A stretch of DNA of 51,559 nucleotides from positions 1-51,559 of the forward strand of contig CACZZQ010000014.1 of NCBI GenBank assembly GCA_902785695.1, in the 5' to 3' direction. The stretch's first letter is position 1; every line of letters begins with the position of its first letter. The translations under genes and the position numbers were made by a program. Origin of the DNA: an uncultured Prevotellaceae bacterium. GTDB taxonomy: Bacteria; Bacteroidota; Bacteroidia; Bacteroidales; Bacteroidaceae. Under the pieces are notes generated by a model. That model had not been told where the DNA came from and did no database searches. It saw only the letters and a list, made by a program, of their open reading frames with translations. Of this stretch, positions 24,123-31,754 are shown piece by piece.

Positions 24123-25725
24123 AACAAGTGGCAAAATACTTGGGATCCTTGAAGCCCACCATATATGCCAGGTCACTGACACGGATGTCGGGCTGACTCT
24201 CAGCCAGTCGCTTTGCCTCATTCATACGAATGTCACGAATGAAATTGCTGATGTTCATACCCGTCAGTGCACGTAGCTTGTTGTAGAGCGTTGATGACGA
24301 AGCACCCATCTCTGAAGCAAATGTCTCACGGTCGAAGTCACTATTGCTCAGATGTTTCCTGACACATTCACGTGCACGCTGAAGGAACTCCTCGTCGGCA
24401 GTGAGCGGACGGTCTTCCTCCTTGGAGGCTGAAGCATTGCGCTCACCAACGATGCGCTTACGGTTTTCAATGATATTGTTGATTCGCAATTCCAAATCGC
24501 CCAGTCGGAAAGGTTTGGTTATAAAGTCATCTGCACCAATAAGCATCGACTCCTTACGTGCCTCTTCACTGGTCTGAGAGGAAATGAGGATGACAGGAAG
24601 GAAATTCCACGTCTCGCTACTCTTAATCCGACGGGTGAGTTCGTTGCCATCCATCTCAGGCATCACGACATCTGAGACTACCAAGTCCACATCATTGTTC
24701 TCTATCAATTCAAGCGCCTGACGCCCATTTGTAGCTGTCAACACATTATATTTGCTACACAACAGCGTATTGAGAAGCATCAATAATTCCTGATTATCCT
24801 CTACAATCAGAAGATTATAAAAACTTTCGTCACGTGTCTTCAAGGTGGGAACCTCTAACTGTTCTGGCAACTGTTCAAGAGTATGGATATCGATGATTGT
24901 GCGATGTGTCATGGTAGGATCAATGGCATGCTTCTCGTCAATCTGAGCCGCATTATATGCATCTTTACTAATGGGAAGAGAAATAGTAAACACGGTACCC
25001 TTGCCCTCTTCACTCTTACAGTCGATAGTGCCATTATGCAGATACACCAAGTCGCGCGTCAAAGCAAGTCCCAAACCCGTACCATTGACCTGCATCCAGC
25101 GATAGTCGCCATCATAATAGCGCTGAAAGAGATTCTTGATGCGAGAGTGAGGAATACCGATACCTGTATCAGTTACTTCTATCGTCACCCGATCGAAATT
25201 CTCGTTAGTCCATGCTTTCAGATTCACTTTACCAGGTGCCTTGGTGAATTTAGCTGCATTCGACAGAAGGTTGTAGATAATCTTTCCAATCTTGTCGGTA
25301 TCAATCCACCCCATCATGGACTGAGGCGAGCAATCCAATTCAAATTCCAGACCATTTTTATATATAAGGGGTTCAATACAGAGTGCCGTCTGACGGATAT
25401 ATTCCATCACATCACCCTGAGATACCTGTAGTTTCAATTCTCCAGCCTGCGACTTACTTGTTTCAAGAATCTCCTGAAGCAAATGAGTCACGCGTTCCAT
25501 ATTGAGTTCCATTAGGGCATAGTCAGTAGCATAACGCGGTTCCTGCTCACGCAGATGCTCGATAGAAGCGGAAATAACAGTGAGCGGCGTTAGCAACTCG
25601 TGAGAAATATTCGTCAGAACAAGATTCATGTGCAGACGATTGCGAACAATCATCATACGCTTATAGCCGAACCATGCGACAAAAGCAACAACTATTATCA
25701 GTGCTATGCTTAAAATTATTATCAT
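24052..25725 (-). CDS. Hybrid histidine kinase with AraC output, lacking a periplasmic sensor
   Basis: A 557-residue cytoplasm-facing hybrid two-component system. Order: one N-terminal membrane helix (MIIILSIALIIVVAFVAWFG), HisKA with His42 in TNISHELLTPLTV, HATPase_c with NLLSNAAKF, VTDTGIGIP and GTGLGLALTR, a receiver domain with phosphoacceptor Asp352 in VVSDVVMPEMDG, and a C-terminal AraC domain (about 455-550: ASEMGASSSTLYNKLRALTG, VSDLAYMVGFKDPKYFATCFK). Bacteroidota HTCS regulators normally have a periplasmic beta-propeller and Y_Y_Y sensor of about 700 residues before the helix; here the protein begins at the helix. The upstream 313-bp gap does not encode a missing sensor. It may respond to a partner protein. 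It overlaps the symporter gene tail-to-tail by 71 bp. Confidence 0.92.
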   Translation of the reverse strand: MIIILSIALIIVVAFVAWFGYKRMMIVRNRLHMNLVLTNISHELLTPLTVISASIEHLREQEPRYATDYALMELNMERVTHLLQEILETSKSQAGELKLQVSQGDVMEYIRQTALCIEPLIYKNGLEFELDCSPQSMMGWIDTDKIGKIIYNLLSNAAKFTKAPGKVNLKAWTNENFDRVTIEVTDTGIGIPHSRIKNLFQRYYDGDYRWMQVNGTGLGLALTRDLVYLHNGTIDCKSEEGKGTVFTISLPISKDAYNAAQIDEKHAIDPTMTHRTIIDIHTLEQLPEQLEVPTLKTRDESFYNLLIVEDNQELLMLLNTLLCSKYNVLTATNGRQALELIENNDVDLVVSDVVMPEMDGNELTRRIKSSETWNFLPVILISSQTSEEARKESMLIGADDFITKPFRLGDLELRINNIIENRKRIVGERNASASKEEDRPLTADEEFLQRARECVRKHLSNSDFDRETFASEMGASSSTLYNKLRALTGMNISNFIRDIRMNEAKRLAESQPDIRVSDLAYMVGFKDPKYFATCFKKDFGIQPSELMNRAQEKSAAR

Positions 25726-25767
25726 AGGTGCTGATTATTTATCGGTTTGTAGTTTAAATATCGACAG

Positions 25768-25775
25768 CGAAAGTA
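25768..25775 (-). promoter_or_regulatory. Possible -7 box of the hybrid kinase gene
   Basis: TACTTTCG on the minus strand, 42 bp upstream of the ATG at 25725. It differs from the consensus at one T. The rest of the gap 25776-25921 is AT-rich with no gene seen. Confidence 0.35.
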
Positions 25776-25921
25776 CATATTTTTTTTCGGAAAAGCAAAT
25801 TTTTCTGCAAAAAAGTCTGTCAAATGGTTGAATTTCTGCGAATATAGGTTGAAAATATGATAAATAATAAAAAATAAACATATTTTAATAGAAGTTGAAC
25901 CTCGTTTTTCCGATAAAGCAG

Positions 25922-26014
25922 TATCTTTGCATCGTAAAAAGATTTTTAATGGTTAAGGTTTATGGTTGATTAATTTAGTTATGAAAAAGCCTCGCTGTGA
26001 AGCGGGGCTTTTTT
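25922..26014 (+). ncRNA. Candidate small RNA of about 80 nt
   Basis: A TATCTTTG -7 box at 25922-25929 reads into about 55 nt without a gene and then the hairpin at 25984-26014 with a T-run. No open frame longer than a few codons starts after the box. A short promoter-to-terminator unit like this may make a small RNA. The promoter has no good TTTG at the usual spacing, and the hairpin also serves trxB, so this is only a candidate. Confidence 0.4.
25984..26014. terminator. Bidirectional terminator after trxB
   Basis: An 8-bp stem (AGCCTCGC and GCGGGGCT, one G-U pair) is flanked by A-run and T-run. It lies 25 bp past the trxB stop on the minus strand and works equally on the plus strand. Confidence 0.85.
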
Positions 26015-26038
26015 GCTTTATGTTTAATCTGTTTTAGT

Positions 26039-26971
26039 TTATGTTGCATTTAGCAGGAAACGCTCTGCCTCAATGGCTGCTTGACAACCCGTTCCAGCTG
26101 CGCTGATAGCCTGACGGTATATGGGGTCTGCGCAATCGCCTGCAACGAAAACACCTGGAATCTTAGTCTTTGGCGTACCATCAATCTTCTTCAGGTAGCC
26201 CACCTCATCCGTCTCCAGCCATTCTTTGAAGATATCCGTATTTGGCTTATGACCTATAGCAAGAAAGAAACCGTCGATCGCGATATCAACCACCTGCTCA
26301 TCAGACTCTCCCTTACGCTTTACAAGATGAGCACCCTCTACGCCATCTTCGCCAAACAATCCCAAGGTATTGTGCTCAAACAGTATTTCGATATTCTCAC
26401 GCTCCATCACGCGCTGTTGCATGACCTTCGAAGCCCTTAGGTAGTTCTTGCGCACAATCATATAGACCTTCTTGCACAATCCACTCAGATAGAGCGCATC
26501 CTCGCAGGCCGTGTCGCCACCGCCAACCACAGCTACCGTTTTCTTACGATAGAAGAAACCGTCACAGGTGGCACAGGCACTAACACCCATACCGTTGTAT
26601 TTGCGCTCATCGTCGAGACCCAGATATTTTGCCGAGGCACCAGTGGCGATTATCACAGTTTCAGCCTCTATCTCTTGACCAGAGTCATCCCAGGCCTTAT
26701 ACGGTCTACTGGAAAAATCGACGCGTGTAATCATACCATCACGGATATCAGTACCGAATCGCTCTGCCTGTTCACGGATATCCATCATCATCTGGTTACC
26801 ATCCACACCATTGGGATAACCAGGGAAGTTCTCCACCTCAGTAGTCTGGGTGAGCTGACCTCCTGGCTGCATACCGCAATACTCCACAGGACTCAGATTA
26901 GCCCTTGAAGCGTATATGGCTGCAGTGTACCCAGCCGGACCGCTACCGATAATCAAACACTTTGTTTTCAT
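26039..26971 (-). CDS. trxB: Thioredoxin-disulfide reductase
   Basis: A 310-residue FAD and NADPH enzyme that reduces oxidised thioredoxin. FAD site: LIIGSGPAGYTAAIYASRANL. Redox-active pair: GVSACATCDGFFYRKK. NADPH site: VAVVGGGDTACEDALYLS. C-terminal FAD motif: PGVFVAGDCADPIYRQAISAAGTGCQAAIEAE. Length is normal. Its ATG overlaps the stop of the glutathione peroxidase gene (26968-26971), joining two thiol-redox functions in one operon. Confidence 0.96.
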   Translation of the reverse strand: MKTKCLIIGSGPAGYTAAIYASRANLSPVEYCGMQPGGQLTQTTEVENFPGYPNGVDGNQMMMDIREQAERFGTDIRDGMITRVDFSSRPYKAWDDSGQEIEAETVIIATGASAKYLGLDDERKYNGMGVSACATCDGFFYRKKTVAVVGGGDTACEDALYLSGLCKKVYMIVRKNYLRASKVMQQRVMERENIEILFEHNTLGLFGEDGVEGAHLVKRKGESDEQVVDIAIDGFFLAIGHKPNTDIFKEWLETDEVGYLKKIDGTPKTKIPGVFVAGDCADPIYRQAISAAGTGCQAAIEAERFLLNAT

Positions 26972-27519
26972 GCCAGCAGTGCCTTAATCTGTTCCTCAAT
27001 ATGCTCTATCTTCTCTGTGGGTTCAAAGCGAGCTACGACCTGTCCTTTTTTATTGATAAGGAACTTCGTGAAATTCCATTTGATATCAGCACTCTCCTTA
27101 TAGTTTGGATCTGCCTTGGACAGCATATCATCGAGGATCGGAGCGATGGGATGAGTCATATCCCAACCGGCAAAACCTTTCTGCTCTTTAAGGAACTGGA
27201 AAAGTGGATCGGCATCCTCACCATTCACCTTGACTTTCTTGAATCGTGGGAATTCCGTGCCGAAGTTCAGTTTGCAGAACTCATGGATACTCTCATCGGT
27301 GCCAGGAGCCTGCTGTCCAAACTGGTTGCAGGGGAAATCCAGGATTTCAAACCCCAGACTATGATAGTCTTTATAGAGTTTCTCCAGTTCGTCGTACTGG
27401 GGAGTGAATCCGCACTTTGTAGCCGTGTTAACGATGAGAAGCACCTCGTTGGCATACTCTTTCAGAGACACGTCCTTACCTTTTCTGTCTTTGACAGAGA
27501 AATCATAAATAGTCTTCAT
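26968..27519 (-). CDS. Cysteine-type glutathione peroxidase
   Basis: A 183-residue peroxidase of the GPx/BtuE family. The peroxidatic Cys (in place of selenocysteine) is in IVNTATKCGFTPQYDELEKLY, the Gln/Asn motif is DFPCNQFGQQAPGTDESI, and the Trp/Asn block is IKWNFTKFLINKKGQVVARF. Bacterial proteins of this type usually use thioredoxin as reductant, which fits the coupling to trxB directly downstream. The start is set at MKTIYDFSVKD; the upstream ATG at 27579 lies in a hairpin region. Confidence 0.93.
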   Translation of the reverse strand: MKTIYDFSVKDRKGKDVSLKEYANEVLLIVNTATKCGFTPQYDELEKLYKDYHSLGFEILDFPCNQFGQQAPGTDESIHEFCKLNFGTEFPRFKKVKVNGEDADPLFQFLKEQKGFAGWDMTHPIAPILDDMLSKADPNYKESADIKWNFTKFLINKKGQVVARFEPTEKIEHIEEQIKALLA

Positions 27520-27554
27520 TGTTTTTGTATTTATTAGTATTATTGAAAACCAAT

Positions 27555-27598
27555 GAAGGTGCGTACAAGGCATATGCAACTACCCTGGACGCACCTTC
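27555..27598 (-). terminator. Hairpin after the L31 gene
   Basis: A 10-bp perfect stem (GAAGGTGCGT at 27555-27564 and ACGCACCTTC at 27589-27598) with a 24-nt loop. On the minus strand it is followed by ATTGGTTTTC, a weak T-tract, so it is probably a weak terminator or a leader structure of the peroxidase gene. Confidence 0.5.
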
Positions 27599-27625
27599 GC
27601 GTAAGTGTCATTTCCTAGAAATATC

Positions 27626-27880
27626 TTACTTCTTCGAAGCCTTACCGTAGCGGCTCATGAACTTATCGACGCGACCAGCGGTGTCGACAAGCTTACTCTT
27701 ACCAGTATAGAAGGGGTGAGAGCTGCTTGAGATTTCAACTTTTACCACAGGGTAAGTCTCGCCTTCGAACTCTACTGTATCGTTAGTCTTTGCAGTAGAC
27801 TTCGTAAGGAACATATCGCCGTTGGACATATCCTTAAACACGACGGGGCGATAGTTTTCTGGATGAATTCCTTTTTTCAT
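27626..27880 (-). CDS. rpmE2: 50S ribosomal protein L31 type B
   Basis: An 84-residue L31 of type B, starting [20 protein letters not shown] and containing [42 protein letters not shown]. It lacks the zinc-binding CxxC of type A L31, as expected for the B form. It is a single gene with its own promoter at 27940-27971 and a hairpin after it. Confidence 0.97.
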   Translation of the reverse strand: MKKGIHPENYRPVVFKDMSNGDMFLTKSTAKTNDTVEFEGETYPVVKVEISSSSHPFYTGKSKLVDTAGRVDKFMSRYGKASKK

Positions 27881-27939
27881 TTTTCTTTATAATTGTTGAT
27901 AAATACTGTTTCTTCGCGCACGATGCGCCAATCAGGGTG

Positions 27940-27971
27940 CAAAGGTACGAACTTTTTCCCGATTACCCAAA
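27940..27971 (-). promoter_or_regulatory. Promoter of rpmE2
   Basis: Minus-strand TTTG (CAAA at 27968-27971) and TACCTTTG (CAAAGGTA at 27940-27947), 20 bp apart, 60 bp before the L31 ATG. A GCGCACGATGCGC palindrome (27917-27929) lies in the leader. Confidence 0.75.
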
Positions 27972-27989
27972 TCTTTTCTCAAAAATATT

Positions 27990-29447
27990 TTATCGAGTCT
28001 GTAATTTCAGGTTCCACTTCGAGTTATCGCTGTTGAAATCGTATTCAGCCAAGGTAGGCGTAGAGTCGCCAGCAGAATAGAGGCAGTACTTTTGGTTCTT
28101 ACCATCCTGTCCAGGAATAATATAAGGCATGATGCGGTATGTGCCGTCAGTAAGTTGCTCGATACGCCATAGTTGCTCATCGGCATTAGCCAATTCCTTG
28201 GTTATGACCTCCTTATCAGCTGTAGCCGTCAAAGCACGATTGGTACCCTCGATACGAATCACATAGAGCGGACCTGTGATAGTACCTTTATCCGTAGGCA
28301 CCACCTGCCATTTTTGCCAAGGACGGAACATGAAGTCGCTACAGCGCACTTCGATATCTCCTGCAGGCCAAGAGCCCTGAACCTCTTCCAGCGTCTGATT
28401 AGCAACGGGCTTCACGGGTTCCTGTTCTTGGTTGCGGTTGAACCATCCCTGACGAGCTACGTTCATACGTACGAAATCGACAGCCAGTTCCAAAGAATAA
28501 CCACGACGCTCACTCAATATGGCATAAGTGCCTTCCTTCAGCAACTCGCCAGCATAGGGCCAGTCGTTTTTCCACAGCAGGGGACGAATAGCCAGCGTGG
28601 AACGGCCTCCCATGTCGAAGTCGGCTTCCCAGTGGTACGACGCGATCTCCACGCCCTCGTCAATGATGGTACGTCCAAAGTGTCCAGCACCCGTCTTACG
28701 GTCGCCAGCAGCCACTACCATACGACCTCCACCGTGGAACATATCACGACCTACATTGTCGAGATAAGGACCTTCTACCGAACGAGAGCGTCCCACCACT
28801 ATATTATATGTAGAGTTCACGCCATCGCAGCAAGTGCCGTGCGTACCCAGCAGATAATACCAGCCATTGCGATAGATCAGGTCGGTGGCTTCGCAGTCGA
28901 TGGCGATATCCTTCTCCTTATTACCCTTTACGCGGAAACCTGTCTTAGGGTCGAGCTCAATCAAGCGGATGGTTCCGAAATAGGTCCCATAGCTCACCCA
29001 CAGACGACCAGTCGTTGGGTCAAGCAGGATACCTGGGTCAATGGCATCCTGATCCTCCATGCCGTCGGAAGCACACACCTCTACAGCAGTAGACCACTTG
29101 AAATCGGGCGACTTAGGATCGAGGGTCTTGTTCCACATCGTCAAGATGCGACCGCTATGTCCGCCTCCCAAGCCACCACCTGTAGCACCATAGATACAGA
29201 GATAACGGTCACCTATTTTAATAATATCAGGAGCAGCACCACCACCAGGACGGTCGGCACCACTATGCCAGCTCCAGCCATCTTCAGAGATCAGGCCACC
29301 TCCACCGGTGCCAAAGGTATAGTATTTTCCGTCGCACTCAGCAAGCGTTGAGGGATCATGGATAAAGGGTTGTCCAATTTGCGCCATGACAGGTGTCGTG
29401 GCAATGTAAAAATTAAACAATGATATAATGAGAAATAGACGTTTCAT
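27990..29447 (-). CDS. GH43 family glycoside hydrolase with C-terminal accessory domain
   Basis: A 485-residue secreted enzyme with signal peptide MKRLFLIISLFNFYIATTPVMAQ. The five-bladed GH43 propeller (about 24-320) shows the three catalytic acids in context: Asp in FIHDPSTLAE, Asp in DAIDPGILLD, Glu in DCEATDLIYRNGWYYLLG; GHFGRTIID supplies the conserved His. This points to an arabinanase or arabinofuranosidase-type enzyme. The C-terminal part (about 370-485: YVIRIEGTNRALTATADKEV, WRIEQLTDGTYRIMPY) resembles a beta-trefoil binding module. It is directly downstream of a second GH43 (24 bp gap) and opposite a GH3/SusCD/GH115 cluster, so arabinose side chains of xylan are a likely target. Confidence 0.88.
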   Translation of the reverse strand: MKRLFLIISLFNFYIATTPVMAQIGQPFIHDPSTLAECDGKYYTFGTGGGGLISEDGWSWHSGADRPGGGAAPDIIKIGDRYLCIYGATGGGLGGGHSGRILTMWNKTLDPKSPDFKWSTAVEVCASDGMEDQDAIDPGILLDPTTGRLWVSYGTYFGTIRLIELDPKTGFRVKGNKEKDIAIDCEATDLIYRNGWYYLLGTHGTCCDGVNSTYNIVVGRSRSVEGPYLDNVGRDMFHGGGRMVVAAGDRKTGAGHFGRTIIDEGVEIASYHWEADFDMGGRSTLAIRPLLWKNDWPYAGELLKEGTYAILSERRGYSLELAVDFVRMNVARQGWFNRNQEQEPVKPVANQTLEEVQGSWPAGDIEVRCSDFMFRPWQKWQVVPTDKGTITGPLYVIRIEGTNRALTATADKEVITKELANADEQLWRIEQLTDGTYRIMPYIIPGQDGKNQKYCLYSAGDSTPTLAEYDFNSDNSKWNLKLQTR

Positions 29448-29470
29448 ATTTTAATTCTTAAATTTTTAAA

Positions 29471-31570
29471 TTATTTAATTATTACATTGTAATTCGTTAC
29501 AGGGTTACCTTTCTCATCGAGGAAGCGTACGCAGAAGTCGCTCATGCCAGGACCATTGATGATAGCACCACGCAGAATGTTACGACCTTTCTTCAGGGTG
29601 AGACGACGCGACATACAGTCGTCTTTCACCATACGGCGGTCGCCAGAGAGCAGAAGAACCTCATCTCCATTCAGCCACCACATAGAGGCTGAGTTAGAAC
29701 CTACAGCCAGACGCACATTCTCGATATCCTCCTCGCAATCGATGATGGTGACGCCCCAGAAGAGCACACCATAGACCTTCTCACCGTATTTCTCGGCAAA
29801 GCGGAAGAGCTTCACGTTGAAGTTCTCACTATCGAGTGCGTGCCAGGTCAACGTCTGCTTCACGGTCTTCACCTGAGGACCTTCTACCTGCTGAGCACCA
29901 CGTCCGAAGCCTGCAGGAGCCTGTTCCTGCTGGAACACAGCCTTCACCTTCTGACCATCCTTCGGCAGAATGGTCTGCTGATCTTTGAAGTATTCTCTAT
30001 TAAAATGTTCGCGCAGATAGGAATCCGTGAATACGGTATTACCGCTATTGGGCTTGTCGATTGGCTCCAAGAGCATCCAGCGGCGGATGAAGCCTTCGCT
30101 ATCAGGCTTTGCAGGCGCAGCGGTAGCAGGTTTGAAATACTTAGGACGGTTTTTGAACATGATCCAGTCAATAGAGAGTTCACCTGCTCCCTCGTTGGTT
30201 ATCACGAGGTCTGAAACACCTGTAGGTGTGTATTCCAGAGCTGTAGTTTGCGTAAGCCATTGATTGCGCAGATCACGACGGAAGCGAGCCATCATCGGAT
30301 TGGCAGCAGCACCAGGAGTAGGTTCTGGTGGTCTGACGGCCAACTTGATACGCGCAATTACTTTACCGTTGGCACTCTTCTCGCGAATACAGAACTCGGT
30401 ATCATCAGAAGCCTTTACATTGATTTGCAGATAGCCGTCATAAAGACAGCTGAAGTCCACATCGTTATATTTCATCCAACCTTTCGAGGGGATACTTGCA
30501 TAGTCGCCACTGAAAGCGATGGTAGTATCTACATGGGCTGTTGTAACGCCCTCAGAAGCAGCGTTATAACGGTCAACCTCAATCTTCTCTGTAGCCTTGT
30601 TGATACCAACGCCACGCATGGTGGGCTTCACCTCCTGAATCGTTCCGTCGGGATTGAAATAGAGTTTCTCAATCTGCACAGAACGGCGCTTGTCATCGCT
30701 GGGCGAGAAGAAGTTCTGATGATAGAACAGATACCATTGTCCTTTGTAGTTGACGATGCTGTGATGGTTAGTCCAACAACCGTTTGCATGCTCAGCCATA
30801 ATGAGTCCCTTATATTCATAGGGGCCCATAGGGTTTTTACTCATCGCATAGCCCAGAACTTCAGTATTTTCCCTGACGTATGGATAGGTCAGGTAAAAAT
30901 TGCCATTGTACTCGAAAGCAAACGGACCTTCAGCCTGACGATTGGGCAGGTCTTTCAAGCAGTTAACACCCATCATCTCGAACTCGCGATCACGGAACTT
31001 CACCTTTTCCTTGGGCGTATCGTCGGCCAGTTCCTTCATATTGGGTTTCAACTTGGCGCAGCGGCCTGCTCCCCAGAAGATGTAAGCATTACCATCGGAA
31101 GCCAAGAGTACGCAAGGATCAATACCACTGATACCCTTAATGGGCTCTGGTTCAGGGACAAACGGACCCTCGGGGCTATCGGCAACGGCAACACCGACTC
31201 CGAATCCAAAACCTGACTTAGGAGCTGAGGGGAAATAGAAATAATACTTTCCGTCTTTCTCAACACAGTCGGGAGCCCACATAGAATAAGAGTCAGGACG
31301 AACCCAAGGTACTTTGTTCTGTGTGACTATCACGCCGTGATCTTTCCAATCTGTCAGGTTCTCTGAGGAGAAGACATGATAGTCCTCCATGCAGAACCAA
31401 TCCTGCCTCTGCCCAGCAGGAGGTACGATGTCGTGCGACGGATAGAGATAAACTTTGTTGTTAAAAACACGCGCTGTAGGATCAGCCGAAAACTGATCTC
31501 GAATAACAGGATTCTGAGCCGCAGCAATCAGTGGTACAGCCAGCATCAGAACAGTTAAGGTTTTCTTCAT
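29471..31570 (-). CDS. Multidomain GH43 family glycoside hydrolase
   Basis: A 699-residue secreted enzyme with signal peptide MKKTLTVLMLAVPLIAAAQ. The catalytic propeller has Asp in QFSADPTARVFNNKVYLYPS, Asp in SGIDPCVLLASDGNAYIFWG, and Glu in RQAEGPFAFEYNGNFYLTYPY. A CBM6-like beta-sandwich follows at about 345-490 (GDYASIPSKGWMKYNDVDFS, ELSIDWIMFKNRP). A C-terminal domain of about 100 residues (FWGVTIIDCEEDIENVRLAV, MSRRLTLKKGRNILRG) resembles an accessory beta domain. Activity is probably arabinofuranosidase or xylosidase on xylan. The start is at the signal peptide, 39 bp below a TACATTTG box (31609-31616). It leads a two-gene GH43 transcript divergent from GH3. Confidence 0.88.
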   Translation of the reverse strand: MKKTLTVLMLAVPLIAAAQNPVIRDQFSADPTARVFNNKVYLYPSHDIVPPAGQRQDWFCMEDYHVFSSENLTDWKDHGVIVTQNKVPWVRPDSYSMWAPDCVEKDGKYYFYFPSAPKSGFGFGVGVAVADSPEGPFVPEPEPIKGISGIDPCVLLASDGNAYIFWGAGRCAKLKPNMKELADDTPKEKVKFRDREFEMMGVNCLKDLPNRQAEGPFAFEYNGNFYLTYPYVRENTEVLGYAMSKNPMGPYEYKGLIMAEHANGCWTNHHSIVNYKGQWYLFYHQNFFSPSDDKRRSVQIEKLYFNPDGTIQEVKPTMRGVGINKATEKIEVDRYNAASEGVTTAHVDTTIAFSGDYASIPSKGWMKYNDVDFSCLYDGYLQINVKASDDTEFCIREKSANGKVIARIKLAVRPPEPTPGAAANPMMARFRRDLRNQWLTQTTALEYTPTGVSDLVITNEGAGELSIDWIMFKNRPKYFKPATAAPAKPDSEGFIRRWMLLEPIDKPNSGNTVFTDSYLREHFNREYFKDQQTILPKDGQKVKAVFQQEQAPAGFGRGAQQVEGPQVKTVKQTLTWHALDSENFNVKLFRFAEKYGEKVYGVLFWGVTIIDCEEDIENVRLAVGSNSASMWWLNGDEVLLLSGDRRMVKDDCMSRRLTLKKGRNILRGAIINGPGMSDFCVRFLDEKGNPVTNYNVIIK

Positions 31571-31608
31571 ATTTGTAATTTGAAGGTTGTTGTTAAAAAT
31601 ATCGTATG

Positions 31609-31616
31609 CAAATGTA
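31609..31616 (-). promoter_or_regulatory. -7 box of the GH43 operon
   Basis: TACATTTG on the minus strand, 38 bp before the ATG at 31570. With the plus-strand TAATTTTG at 31723-31730 it leaves about 100 bp of shared control region for an activator. Confidence 0.55.
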
Positions 31617-31722
31617 TGAAAAAAAAATGATATGTACGTAATGCGCGCACGAAGAATGAGCGAATGTGACATACTGTAAAGTCTATGCAACATACAAGGA
31701 AGTGGAAATCATGGCATAGTTG

Positions 31723-31730
31723 TAATTTTG
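31723..31730 (+). promoter_or_regulatory. -7 box of the GH3 gene
   Basis: TAATTTTG, 24 bp upstream of the GH3 ATG. No TTTG is found at the -33 position, which fits an activator-dependent utilization locus. Confidence 0.55.
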
Positions 31731-31754
31731 TAGCAGAAATCAAAAACTGTAAAT

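Noticed and set aside
28173-29351. 392-codon open frame antisense to GH43
   Set aside because: It mirrors the GH43 gene codon for codon and shows no domain, signal peptide or promoter of its own.
30248-31216. 322-codon open frame antisense to the second GH43
   Set aside because: Antisense to intact catalytic motifs, with no independent support.
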